Shown here: positions 30,936 through 39,332 of the stretch, piece by piece
How the letters are laid out: each line of letters begins with the position of its first letter
Position numbering within the stretch: position 1 is the first letter of the stretch
Program-made: the position numbers and the translations under genes
Notes under the pieces: model-generated
Seen by the model: the letters and a program-made list of their open reading frames with translations, nothing else
Database searches by the model: none
Told to the model about the DNA's origin: nothing
Assembly: GCA_017625405.1 (NCBI GenBank)
Contig: JAGALB010000047.1
Span: 1-51,106, forward strand
Reading direction: 5' to 3'
Length of the DNA: 51,106 bases
Source of the DNA: Ruminiclostridium sp.
GTDB taxonomy: Bacteria; Bacillota; Clostridia; Oscillospirales; Ruminococcaceae

Positions 30936-31397
30936 ATGAAACATATAATAGTAAAAAGGACATCTCTTTTTCCTGCGGATAAGCACATGGTCTTCAATCG
31001 TCTTACGCATCTTGAAACGCTGAGATATATTGCTTTACCATACGCATCATTTGAGCCTTTGAACTGCGGAGAAGACCTCATATGGAAAGAGGGAGAAAGC
31101 TTTGAGTTTTCGTTCAGACTTTTCTGCTTAATTCCTTTGGGTATACACAGGATAAATATAATTGATTTCAACTCAGAAAAGGGAATTTATACCGTGGAAT
31201 CAAACTCTCACGTTCCTGTCTGGAATCACAGGATATATCTTGTTAAGGAGAAAAACGGCACACTATACACCGACGAGGTGGAAATATACGCAGGATGGAA
31301 AACGCCTTTTGTGGCATTGTGGGCGAAGATGTTTTACGCTCACAGACAGAAAAAATGGATAAAGTTATTGATGACAGCAGACAGAAAGGAATTATAA
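30936..31397 (+). CDS. SRPBCC-fold (START/polyketide-cyclase-like) protein
   Basis: This 153-residue protein has the usual SRPBCC opening KHIIVKRTSLFPADKHMVFNRLTHLETLRY, where a strand is followed by the residues that close the ligand cavity. Alternating beta-strands follow (EGESFEFSFRLFCLIPLG, INIIDFNSEKGIYTVESN, YTDEVEIYAG) with a long C-terminal helix (FVALWAKMFYAHRQKKWIKLL). An ATG at 30789 is in frame but lies inside the riboswitch and is not used. AAGGAG is 15 bases from the ATG at 30936, rather long. It lies between the Mn riboswitch and mntP, with a 3-base gap to mntP. Ligand unknown; a link to manganese homeostasis is inferred from location. Confidence 0.75.
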   Translation: MKHIIVKRTSLFPADKHMVFNRLTHLETLRYIALPYASFEPLNCGEDLIWKEGESFEFSFRLFCLIPLGIHRINIIDFNSEKGIYTVESNSHVPVWNHRIYLVKEKNGTLYTDEVEIYAGWKTPFVALWAKMFYAHRQKKWIKLLMTADRKEL

Positions 31398-31400
31398 ATC

Positions 31401-31994
31401 ATGAACTGGGATTTTATGTTTTTCTTCAATAGCATATTACTTGGTGTGGGACTTGCCATGGACGCATTTTCCGTATCACTTGCCAACGGTCTGAACGAGC
31501 CGAAAATGAAAAAGGCAAGGATGTGCCTTATTGCGGGGGTTTTCGCTGTTTTTCAGGCGCTTATGCCGATGCTGGGCTGGGTATGCGTACATACAATTGT
31601 TGAGGTCTTCGGTGCATTTGAAGGATTTATACCCTGGATTGCCCTTATTCTGCTGGGATTTATCGGCGGAAAAATGCTGTATGAGGGCATCAAGGGCGGC
31701 GAAGAAGAGAACGGTCACGGAAAAATAACCCTGGGTGCGCTTATGGTACAGGGCGTGGCAACTTCTATCGACGCACTTTCCGTAGGCTTTACCATTGCGG
31801 AATATGACTGGCTTATGGCGCTTGTGTGCGCTCTGCTTATCGCTGCCGTGACTTTCAGTATCTGCATGGCGGGCGTTACAATAGGAAAGAAATTCGGAAC
31901 AAAGCTCAGCGGCAAAGCGGCAGTTTTCGGAGGAATCATCCTGATTTTTATCGGCATCGAAATATTTGTGACAAATGTTTTCTTCGGAGGATAA
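31401..31994 (+). CDS. mntP: manganese exporter MntP
   Basis: This 197-residue protein has six membrane helices and the paired signatures of MntP: GLAMDAFSVSLANG (helix 1) and VATSIDALSVGF (helix 4), with the conserved aspartates that bind Mn2+. It pumps Mn2+ out of the cell. The gene is the second in an operon behind a yybP-ykoY riboswitch, the best-known setting for mntP, and it is followed by a strong terminator. Length and helix pattern are normal. Confidence 0.95.
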   Translation: MNWDFMFFFNSILLGVGLAMDAFSVSLANGLNEPKMKKARMCLIAGVFAVFQALMPMLGWVCVHTIVEVFGAFEGFIPWIALILLGFIGGKMLYEGIKGGEEENGHGKITLGALMVQGVATSIDALSVGFTIAEYDWLMALVCALLIAAVTFSICMAGVTIGKKFGTKLSGKAAVFGGIILIFIGIEIFVTNVFFGG

Positions 31995-31996
31995 TC

Positions 31997-32036
31997 AGTA
32001 AAGGGGTTAGTTTATAAGCTAACCCCTTTACTTTAT
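31997..32036 (+). terminator. intrinsic terminator after mntP
   Basis: AGTAAAGGGGTTAG pairs with CTAACCCCTTTACT (14 bp, 8-base loop), followed by TTTATTTATT. Confidence 0.85.
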
Positions 32037-32247
32037 TTATTACGCAATACAGCGTTTTTTCTTATGTTCCGCCTGTTTTTGCAAAGCGCAGATTTTTAAA
32101 AGGCGTAAGTTTTAACAAAAATGTGAAATGAAAACGATTAGAAAAAAATAACTTTGGACATTTTAAGGAAAATGCACTGAAAGCGTGGATTTTCTCGGAA
32201 AAAAATGTTAATATAATCTTAAGAACATTACCAGGAGGAAATCCCCC

Positions 32248-33468
32248 ATGAATATTGCAGTTGCCCAGTCAGGCGGCCCCACCTGCGCTATAAACGCTTC
32301 TCTCGTAGGCGTTTTCAGCCAGGCTCTCAAAATTTCTGAAATTGACGCTATTTTCGGCTCAATCAACGGTATTGAGGGTGTTATCAACGACAACCTTATC
32401 AACCTTAAGACAATGATAAGAACAAACGAGGATATTGAGCTTCTGAAGCAGACTCCTTCCACCGTTCTCGGCTCTTGCCGTTATAAGCTCCCCGACCCCG
32501 ATAAGGCAGGCGAGGTTTACGAGAAAATTATGGCATGCTTCAGAAAGCATGATATAAAGGCGTTTTTCTATATCGGCGGTAACGACTCCATGGATACCGT
32601 GGACAAGCTTTCAAAATATGCGGAAAACAACGGCTCCGATGTGAAAATCATCGGTATCCCGAAGACAATCGACAACGACCTCTGCATTACCGACCATACA
32701 CCGGGCTTCGGCTCTGCTGCCAAGTATGTGGCAACAACTGTTCAGGAAATTATCCGTGACAGCTCGGTTTACAGTATCGAATCCGTAACAATCATCGAAA
32801 TCATGGGACGCCACGCAGGCTGGCTTACAGCTTCCACCTGCGTTCTTCGTGCAAATGGCGAGGTTGCTCCCCATCTTATATATCTTCCCGAATCTGATTT
32901 CAACGCTGAAAAGTTCCTTGCCGACGTAAGACGTGAGCAGGCAAAGCACAAGGCGGTTATCATCGCAGTTTCCGAAGGTATGGAGCTTGGCGATGATGAA
33001 TTCCGTTCAGGTGCTACCGACAATTTCGGTCACAAGTATCTTTCAGGTGTAGGCAAGCGTCTTGAAAACCTTGTGCGTGATAAAATCGGCTGCAAGGCAC
33101 GTTCAATCGAACTTAACGTTATGCAGAGATGCTCTTCCCATATCTGCTCCAAGACCGATATTGATGAATCCGTTTCTATCGGTGCAGCAGGCGTAAGAGC
33201 AGCAATGAAGGGCGAAAGCGGAAAGATGATGTACTTCCGCAGAGTGAGCGATGTACCCTATGTTGTTGAAATAGACAGTACCCCCGCCTGCGATGTTGCA
33301 AATAAGGAAAAGATGTTCCCCAAGGAATGGATTACTCCTGACGGATGCGACGTTACAGACAGCGCTCTCAAGTACTTCCTGCCTCTTATTCAGGGCGACA
33401 TGGTGCTTGAAAAGAAGAACGGACTTCCCGCTCATTTCAAAATCAGAGAAGAAATCCTTCGTGTATAA
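32248..33468 (+). CDS. pfp: diphosphate-dependent 6-phosphofructokinase
   Basis: This 406-residue phosphofructokinase phosphorylates fructose 6-phosphate in glycolysis. The donor-site residues point to pyrophosphate rather than ATP: GGNDS (110-114) has Asp where ATP enzymes have Gly, and PKTIDND (138-144) has Lys where ATP enzymes have Gly. Other family blocks are GSAAKYVATTVQEI and IEIMGRHAGWLTA. The reaction is reversible, so it can serve glycolysis and gluconeogenesis in anaerobes. AGGAGG precedes the ATG. A TATAAT (32212-32217) with a poor -35 is a weak promoter candidate. It is monocistronic. Confidence 0.92.
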   Translation: MNIAVAQSGGPTCAINASLVGVFSQALKISEIDAIFGSINGIEGVINDNLINLKTMIRTNEDIELLKQTPSTVLGSCRYKLPDPDKAGEVYEKIMACFRKHDIKAFFYIGGNDSMDTVDKLSKYAENNGSDVKIIGIPKTIDNDLCITDHTPGFGSAAKYVATTVQEIIRDSSVYSIESVTIIEIMGRHAGWLTASTCVLRANGEVAPHLIYLPESDFNAEKFLADVRREQAKHKAVIIAVSEGMELGDDEFRSGATDNFGHKYLSGVGKRLENLVRDKIGCKARSIELNVMQRCSSHICSKTDIDESVSIGAAGVRAAMKGESGKMMYFRRVSDVPYVVEIDSTPACDVANKEKMFPKEWITPDGCDVTDSALKYFLPLIQGDMVLEKKNGLPAHFKIREEILRV

Positions 33469-33471
33469 TAT

Positions 33472-33509
33472 AAAACACCGCAGGAACGATGTTCCTGCGG
33501 TGTTTTTTT
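33472..33509. terminator. bidirectional terminator between pfp and the putP unit
   Basis: AAAACACCGCAGGAAC pairs with GTTCCTGCGGTGTTTT (16 bp, loop GAT), with T-runs in both directions. It overlaps the stop of the small minus-strand ORF by two bases. Confidence 0.88.
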
Positions 33510-33639
33510 ACTGTCTGATATAAATTCCCTGTTCTTCGATATATTCTTCCATAGCTTCCTTCATGCTTTCTGCCCAGTCAGCAGCAACGCTGCTGTCGTC
33601 GGAAGAAATATCGGGGGAGTTTTTCTTTTCGTCTGTCAT
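33508..33639 (-). CDS. tiny acidic protein downstream of putP
   Basis: A 43-residue ORF with an AAGAGG site and an ATG 10 bases after the putP stop. The product is Ser/Asp/Glu-rich (KNSPDISSDDSSVAADW, then AESMKEAMEEYIEEQGIYIRQ, a likely amphipathic helix). It has no membrane segment, unlike the small subunits of some symporters. Its stop lies in the terminator stem, which argues for a real gene end. Function unknown; a symporter accessory role is inferred from position only. Confidence 0.6.
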   Translation of the reverse strand: MTDEKKNSPDISSDDSSVAADWAESMKEAMEEYIEEQGIYIRQ

Positions 33640-33649
33640 TCTGTGCCTC

Positions 33650-35176
33650 TTATGCCTGCTCTTCGAGCACCTTGCTTGTTTTTGCCTTTTCGAAAAGCTC
33701 GTCAACACCTTCGGGAGTCTTGCCGGAGATAAGAGAGCCTGCAACAACTGCGATGAGTGCCAGAACGAATGCGGGGAGGAGAGAGTAGATGCCTGTTCCG
33801 TTAAAGAACTGTTCCCAGATGATAACGGATGCACCGCCTGTGATGATACCTGCAACTGCGCCTGTGATGTTCATCTTCTTCCAGAAAAGGGAGAGGAGAA
33901 TTGCAGGACCGAATGCTGCACCAAGACCTGCCCATGCGTAGGACACAAGACCCATTACGGAGCTGTTGGGGTCAAGAGCGAGGAAGTAAGCGATAATTGC
34001 TACAACGATAACGGTACCTCTTGAAATCCACATCTGTACCTTGTCGCTGGCATCCTTCTTGATGAGCATGAATACGTCTGCTGTTACGGCGGAAGCGGTA
34101 ACGAGGAGCTGAGAGTCAGCGGTACTCATGATAGCAGCTAAAATAGCGCAGAGGATGATACCTGCGAGAACTGCGGGGAGAAGTGTGGATGACATGAACA
34201 TGAAGATACGTTCTGCGTCGCCGATTGCGTTGAACTGAGCCAGAAGCTCTTCGTTTCCCGGAGCGTTGAGATAGCCGTAGCCTGCAATACCGATAAATAC
34301 GGCAGCACCAAGAGTAACAAATACCCAGATGCAGGCGATAAGGCGTGACTTCTTGATAAGGTCAGCGCTCTTGATAGCCATGAATCTTACAAGGATGTGG
34401 GGCATACCGAAGTAACCGAGACCCCATGCAAGACCTGAAATGATGGTTGTCCAGGCAATACCGCCGTCCTTGCCTGCGAAAAAGCTTAAATAGTTGGAAG
34501 CAAGTTCCTTTGCAGTGATTGCTTCGTTTACAACGCCCATAAAGTCGGGTGTTACGCATACGCACACAATCGGAACTACGATAAGTGCAATGAACATCAG
34601 GATACCCTGGATAACGTCAGTCCAGCAAACAGCAAGGAAGCCGCCCAGGAAGGTATAAGCGATGATTACAATTGCGCCGATTGTAAGGGAAAGTGTGTAG
34701 TCAATACCAAACACGAACTCAAAAAGCTTTGCGCCTGAGCTGAATGCGGAGGCGGTATAAACCAGGAAGAAAATGAAAATGATAGCCGCACATACAAAGC
34801 GGATAACGGGAGATTTACTGCCTAAACGGTTCTGGAAGTATTCGGGGATTGTGATTGAATCGCCTGCTGCTGCGGACATCTTACGGAGTCTTGTGGCAAC
34901 CAGCTTCCAGTTGAGATATGTACCGATGAAAAGACCGATGGCAATCCAGCTTTCGGTAAGACCGGAAACCAGGATGCTTCCGGGAAGACCCAGAAGAAGC
35001 CATCCGCTCATATCGGATGCCTGTGCGGAAATTGCGGTTGACCAGCTGCCCAGCTTTCTGCCGCCTAAAAAGTAGTCGCTCATATTCTTTGAGCGCTTGT
35101 AGCTGAAAATACCGATACTAAGCATAATTGCAAAGTACAGTATGAACGCTATCAGTGTAAAAACGTTGAACTGCAT
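33650..35176 (-). CDS. putP: sodium/proline symporter PutP-type (SSS family)
   Basis: This 508-residue transporter has about thirteen membrane helices and the sodium:solute symporter signature in its PutP version: SDYFLGGRKLGSWSTAISAQ, ASDMSGWLLLGLPG near residues 53-66 and AYTFLGGFLAVCWTDVIQG near 175-193. It takes up proline or a similar solute with Na+. The substrate is by family resemblance. It is transcribed from its own promoter at 35213-35241 with a small acidic ORF downstream. Confidence 0.92.
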   Translation of the reverse strand: MQFNVFTLIAFILYFAIMLSIGIFSYKRSKNMSDYFLGGRKLGSWSTAISAQASDMSGWLLLGLPGSILVSGLTESWIAIGLFIGTYLNWKLVATRLRKMSAAAGDSITIPEYFQNRLGSKSPVIRFVCAAIIFIFFLVYTASAFSSGAKLFEFVFGIDYTLSLTIGAIVIIAYTFLGGFLAVCWTDVIQGILMFIALIVVPIVCVCVTPDFMGVVNEAITAKELASNYLSFFAGKDGGIAWTTIISGLAWGLGYFGMPHILVRFMAIKSADLIKKSRLIACIWVFVTLGAAVFIGIAGYGYLNAPGNEELLAQFNAIGDAERIFMFMSSTLLPAVLAGIILCAILAAIMSTADSQLLVTASAVTADVFMLIKKDASDKVQMWISRGTVIVVAIIAYFLALDPNSSVMGLVSYAWAGLGAAFGPAILLSLFWKKMNITGAVAGIITGGASVIIWEQFFNGTGIYSLLPAFVLALIAVVAGSLISGKTPEGVDELFEKAKTSKVLEEQA

Positions 35177-35212
35177 AGTGTTTTTTTCCTTTCAAAATAA
35201 ATCTTAACCAAA

Positions 35213-35241
35213 ATTTTACCACATTTTATACTTTTTTGCAA
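35213..35241 (-). promoter_or_regulatory. sigma-A promoter of putP
   Basis: On the minus strand TTGCAA (35236-35241) and TAAAAT (35213-35218) are spaced 17 bases; it diverges from the aminotransferase promoter. Confidence 0.7.
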
Positions 35242-35289
35242 TAGCTTGTTAAAGAATTTTGTAAAAACTTATGTAAATTAATATAGTAC

Positions 35290-35318
35290 TTGAAAAATAA
35301 TGAAAAATATGCTATACT
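35290..35318 (+). promoter_or_regulatory. sigma-A promoter of the aminotransferase gene
   Basis: TTGAAA (35290-35295) and TATACT (35313-35318) are spaced 17 bases; the ATG at 35358 has GAAAGGACAG upstream. Confidence 0.72.
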
Positions 35319-35357
35319 GATTTTAATTATTTATCGGTATGAAAGGACAGAAACACC

Positions 35358-36542
35358 ATGAATGCATTTTCTTATAGAATCCAGACCTTACAGCCCTCTG
35401 CAATCCGTGAAATCCTGAAGTTTACGGCAGACCCTACCGTAATCAGCTTTGCAGGCGGCAATCCCGCTCCCGAAGCATTTCCCGTTGATGCTATCAGACA
35501 GATTACTGCTGATATTTTTGAAAGCGACCCCGTAGGCGCACTCCAGTACTCCATTTCCGAAGGCTACGGTCCTCTTCGTGACTGGATAAAGGATGACCTT
35601 TATTCCAAGGGCATATTCAACTGGAATGCCGATGATGTAATCATTACCGCAGGCGCACAGCAGGTTATGGAAATGACTGCAAAGGTAATCTGCAACGAGG
35701 GCGATGCAATCATCTGCGAAAACCCCAGCTTTATCGGTTCTCTCAACGCTTTCCGTTCATACAACGCAAAGCTTGTGGGCGTACCTATGGAAAGCGACGG
35801 TATGGATATAAATGCGCTTGAACAGGCGCTCAAAGATAACCCCAGAACAGCCTTTATCTATGTAATCCCCAATTTCCAGAACCCCACAGGTATCACAACC
35901 TCTCTTGAGAAGAGAAAGGCTATTCTTGAACTTGCATATAAGTACAACGTTCTCGTGCTTGAGGATAACCCCTACGGCGATTTACGCTTTGCGGGCGAGG
36001 CTATTCCTTCTATCCGCTCCCTTGACAAGAAGGGTCATGTAATTTACGCAGGTACATTCTCCAAGACACTTTCTCCCGGACTCCGTGTAGGTTATATGTG
36101 TGCTGAAAGCAGCATTATCCAGAAGGCAATCTGCGCTTTACAGGTTTCCACAGTTCATACATCAATTCTTTCACAGAAAATCGTACATCAGTTTGTAACA
36201 AGAAATAATTTTGAAGAACATATTGCAAATCTTCAGGAAATCTATCGTAAGAAGTGCGAGCTTATGCTCAACTGCTTAAAGTACAAGATGCCCCAGAGTA
36301 TCAAGTTCACCGAGCCTGACGGCGGTCTGTTCGTATGGGGAACACTCCCCGACGGCGATATGCAGTATTTCTGCAAGAAGGCTGTTGAAAACAAGGTTGC
36401 GGTAGTTCCCGGAAACGCATTCCTCGTAGATGAAAAGCAGCCTACACTTTCATTCAGAGTAAACTATTCAACTCCCACAGACGAACAGATTGAAAAGGGT
36501 ACGGATATCCTTGCCGCTGTTGCAAAGACAATGTATAAATAA
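35358..36542 (+). CDS. PLP-dependent aminotransferase, fold type I (LysN/MocR-like)
   Basis: This 394-residue enzyme resembles the 2-aminoadipate/aromatic aminotransferase group. ISFAGGNPAPEAFPVD opens it, IITAGAQQVMEMTAKVI holds the cofactor phosphate, YVIPNFQNPTG and LEDNPYGDLRF carry the PLP ring contacts, and the Schiff-base Lys is in YAGTFSKTLSPGLRVGYM (about residue 234). It swaps an amino group between an amino acid and a 2-oxoacid in the cytosol. It lacks the winged-helix domain of MocR regulators. The exact substrate is not decided. It is separated from trpS by a palindromic element. Confidence 0.9.
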   Translation: MNAFSYRIQTLQPSAIREILKFTADPTVISFAGGNPAPEAFPVDAIRQITADIFESDPVGALQYSISEGYGPLRDWIKDDLYSKGIFNWNADDVIITAGAQQVMEMTAKVICNEGDAIICENPSFIGSLNAFRSYNAKLVGVPMESDGMDINALEQALKDNPRTAFIYVIPNFQNPTGITTSLEKRKAILELAYKYNVLVLEDNPYGDLRFAGEAIPSIRSLDKKGHVIYAGTFSKTLSPGLRVGYMCAESSIIQKAICALQVSTVHTSILSQKIVHQFVTRNNFEEHIANLQEIYRKKCELMLNCLKYKMPQSIKFTEPDGGLFVWGTLPDGDMQYFCKKAVENKVAVVPGNAFLVDEKQPTLSFRVNYSTPTDEQIEKGTDILAAVAKTMYK

Positions 36543-36545
36543 TTG

Positions 36546-36660
36546 AAAAGCGAATAGTGAAAAGTGAAAAGTTAAGGAGGCGGCTTGCGCCGGAAGATTA
36601 AAAAACGTCTGCGAAGCAGACACAATAACTCTTCATTTTTAGATTTCAGATTTTCGTTTA
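36546..36660. repeat. interrupted inverted repeat with internal hairpins
   Basis: Imperfect outer arms (near 36543-36572 and 36626-36660) enclose two hairpins: GGCGGCTTGCGCC (about 36580-36592) and GTCTGCGAAGCAGAC (about 36607-36621). The design resembles the element at 17337-17523: an AT-rich outer arm pair with GC-rich hairpins inside. No T-box motif for trpS is present. Confidence 0.6.
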
Positions 36661-36680
36661 TTCAGAAAGGAACAACCAAA

Positions 36681-37691
36681 ATGGAAGAAACAATCGCAAA
36701 AAAGAGAATACTCAGCGCTATCCAGCCTACAAATACACCCACACTCGGTAATTATCTGGGCGCACTGGTCAACTGGATTAAATTACAGAACGAATATGAC
36801 TGTGCCTACTGCATTGCAGATCTGCACTCCATTACTGTAAGACAGGACCCCCAGAAACTCCGTAAGCAGATTACCGAAAGCTATGCGCTTTTACTTGCTA
36901 TGGGGGTTGACCCTCAGAAATCCATTGCTTTTATACAGGGCCATAACCCTGCTCATGCAGAGCTTTCATGGGTGCTTTCCTGTTACACACAGTTCGGTGA
37001 GCTTTCCCGTATGACACAGTTCAAGGATAAGAGCGAAAAGCATCCCGAAAATATCAACGCAGGTCTTTTCACATATCCTGTACTTATGGCTGCGGATATT
37101 CTTCTGTATCAGGCTGACCTTGTACCCGTAGGCGTTGACCAGAAGCAGCACATTGAGCTTGCAAGAAATATCGCACAGCGCTTCAATTCGGTATACGGCG
37201 ATACATTCACAATGCCTGAACCCTATATTACCAAGACAACTGCAAAGATCATGTCGCTTCAGGACCCCACAAAGAAGATGAGCAAGTCAGACGAAAACCC
37301 CAACGCCTGCATTTCTATTCTTGATGACAAGGATACAATCGTGAGAAAGTTCAAGAGAGCCGTAACCGACAGCGAAGCTGAGGTAGCTTACCGTGAAGGC
37401 AAGGACGGCATCAATAATCTCATGTCTATATATTCTGCGGTTACCGACAAGAGCTTTGAAGAAATCGAAAAGGAATTCGCAGGTAAGGGCTACGGTGATT
37501 TCAAGCTTGCGGTAGGTGAAGCAACAGCAGATATGCTGGCTCCCATGCAGGCAGAATTTGGTAGGATTATCAGCGATAAGAAATATATCGAGCAGTGCAT
37601 GAAGGAAGGCGCTGAAAAGGCATACAAGGCTTCCAGACGCACACTTCAGAAGGTTTATAAGAAGGTAGGCTTTGTGGAGCTTCCCCGATGA
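36681..37691 (+). CDS. trpS: tryptophanyl-tRNA synthetase
   Basis: From the ATG at 36681 this is a 336-residue class I synthetase that charges tRNA-Trp. TPTLGNYLGALVNW is the HIGH-type motif and PTKKMSKSDENP the KMSKS motif. AELSWVLSCYTQFGELSRM and ADILLYQADLVPVGVDQKQH are typical TrpRS blocks. A longer in-frame start at 36585 runs through a hairpin element and was rejected; GAAAGGA is well spaced for 36681. The stop overlaps the next gene as ATGA. Confidence 0.96.
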   Translation: MEETIAKKRILSAIQPTNTPTLGNYLGALVNWIKLQNEYDCAYCIADLHSITVRQDPQKLRKQITESYALLLAMGVDPQKSIAFIQGHNPAHAELSWVLSCYTQFGELSRMTQFKDKSEKHPENINAGLFTYPVLMAADILLYQADLVPVGVDQKQHIELARNIAQRFNSVYGDTFTMPEPYITKTTAKIMSLQDPTKKMSKSDENPNACISILDDKDTIVRKFKRAVTDSEAEVAYREGKDGINNLMSIYSAVTDKSFEEIEKEFAGKGYGDFKLAVGEATADMLAPMQAEFGRIISDKKYIEQCMKEGAEKAYKASRRTLQKVYKKVGFVELPR

Positions 37692-38470
37692 AGCCGAAAA
37701 CAAAGCTTGCGATTGCATGCACAGCAGCGGTTTTTGCAGGCATAGCCTGCAATTTATCCCTGAAAACGGTGCATTATGATATAGAAAGCGAAAAAATCAC
37801 CGCCCCTGTGAAAATAGCCTTTCTTTCCGATGTTCACAATTCTTTTTACGGTAAGGGACAGAGTGAGCTTATAACTGAAATCGGAAATTACGGTGCTGAT
37901 ATAGTGCTGTTCGGTGGGGATTTGTTCGATGAACACAACGGTGAAGAAAACTCGTGGGCGCTGGTGGATGCTCTTGCAGGGGTGTATCCCTGCTTCTACA
38001 CCATCGGCAACCACGAAATGAAAACGAAAAAAACCCTTTTTTACAAGGATGAAATGGCAAAGCACGGCGTTACTGTTCTTGAAAACGAAGTGTCAGTCAT
38101 TGAAATCAACGGTCAGAAAATCTGCATCTGCGGAACAGAAAACCGCTGGAATGCGGATGGAGTTTCCGTTCCCGATGGTGTGTTTTCCATTGATCTTCAC
38201 CATTATCCCGAAGATTTTTCTGTATTGTCGGAAAAGGACTTTGACCTTATTCTGGCAGGCCATGCTCATGGCGGTCAGTGGCGTATTCCTTACCTTATAA
38301 ACGGAGTATTCGCCCCTGATGAAGGATTTTTCCCCGAATACGCAGGCGGATATTACAGGAAGAACGGAACGGAAATGATAGTAAGCAGAGGACTTTACAG
38401 GAATCTGAGCTGTCTGTTCATTCCGAGAATATTCAACCGACCTGAGCTTGTGTTTATAACTCTTACATGA
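37688..38470 (+). CDS. YkuE-like membrane-anchored metallophosphoesterase
   Basis: A 260-residue calcineurin-like phosphoesterase with an N-terminal hydrophobic anchor (KLAIACTAAVFAGIACNL). The metal motifs come in order: AFLSDVHNSF, VLFGGDLFD, TIGNHEM and LAGHAHGGQWRIP. Related YkuE/LpxH-like proteins act on envelope phosphates or UDP-linked compounds; the substrate is not known here. It overlaps trpS by four bases and precedes a beta-lactamase-fold gene after 13 bases, so it is part of the run 36681-40634. Confidence 0.88.
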   Translation: MKPKTKLAIACTAAVFAGIACNLSLKTVHYDIESEKITAPVKIAFLSDVHNSFYGKGQSELITEIGNYGADIVLFGGDLFDEHNGEENSWALVDALAGVYPCFYTIGNHEMKTKKTLFYKDEMAKHGVTVLENEVSVIEINGQKICICGTENRWNADGVSVPDGVFSIDLHHYPEDFSVLSEKDFDLILAGHAHGGQWRIPYLINGVFAPDEGFFPEYAGGYYRKNGTEMIVSRGLYRNLSCLFIPRIFNRPELVFITLT

Positions 38471-38483
38471 AAGGAGCTTTTAT

Positions 38484-39332
38484 ATGCGGGTTGTGGCATT
38501 AATTGAAAATACAAGTGCAACCGAGCAGCTCAAGGCTGAACACGGTCTTTCCCTTTATGTTGAAAACGGCGGAGAAAGCTTCCTTATCGATACAGGAGCA
38601 TCCGACAGATTTGTCACAAATGCCCAGCGTATGAGAGTTGACCTTAAAAAAGTCAGAAAAGTTCTTATTTCCCATAACCATGCCGATCACACGGGCGGTC
38701 TTGAAGCGCTTATCAGAATCAATCCTGATGTGAAAATTTACGCCAGAGCTGCCTGTAACGGCGATTATTATGCAAAATACGGGATGATCCGCATTCCCGT
38801 CGGTCTTATTGCCGACCTGTATGAGGAATATCCCGCTAATTTTATTTTCTATAACAATTTTCAGCAGATTGCACCGGGATTTTTTGCTATGAGCAACGAA
38901 ATACCCGATTACACAATGTACGCACAGGATTACCGCAATTATAAGAACGAAGGCGGAAAGCTCATAAAGGATAATTTCGACCATGAGTCATTCTTTGTGA
39001 TTTTCCCCGAAAATAAAAGAGAGGGCGGATGTGTTGTCATTTCCCCCTGTTCTCACTGCGGAATTGTAAATGTGCTTAAAACCGTGAAGCAGTCTTTCCC
39101 CGATTCACCCATAATCTCAGTAATAGGCGGTTTCCACATGATGGGCAGTTCAACGAAAAAGCTCTGCTGCAGCGATGAATATGTGGATAAGACAGTAAAC
39201 GAAATAAAAGCGTTTGACACGGGAGTGCTATATACCTGCCACTGCACAGGTCTTGCAGGCTACGGAATGATGAAGCCTCAGCTGGGCGACAGGATACAGT
39301 ACCTTCAGACAGGAGAGGAGCTTGAATTCTGA
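38484..39332 (+). CDS. metallo-beta-lactamase-fold hydrolase
   Basis: This 282-residue MBL-fold protein resembles the dihydropterin ribofuranosylaminobenzene phosphate synthase-like group. SFLIDTGASDRFVTN is followed by the zinc motif SHNHADHTGGLEAL (about residues 52-65), an SPCSHCGIVNVL block, IGGFHMMGS and YTCHCTGLAGY. It hydrolyses an unknown substrate in the cytosol. AAAGGAG precedes the ATG. Its last base overlaps the start of the first TrkA-like gene. Confidence 0.88.
   Translation: MRVVALIENTSATEQLKAEHGLSLYVENGGESFLIDTGASDRFVTNAQRMRVDLKKVRKVLISHNHADHTGGLEALIRINPDVKIYARAACNGDYYAKYGMIRIPVGLIADLYEEYPANFIFYNNFQQIAPGFFAMSNEIPDYTMYAQDYRNYKNEGGKLIKDNFDHESFFVIFPENKREGGCVVISPCSHCGIVNVLKTVKQSFPDSPIISVIGGFHMMGSSTKKLCCSDEYVDKTVNEIKAFDTGVLYTCHCTGLAGYGMMKPQLGDRIQYLQTGEELEF

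Noticed and set aside
36543-36680. T-box riboswitch before trpS
   Set aside because: No T-box sequence (TGGNACCGCG-like) and no specifier-loop layout is visible; only an inverted repeat is seen.
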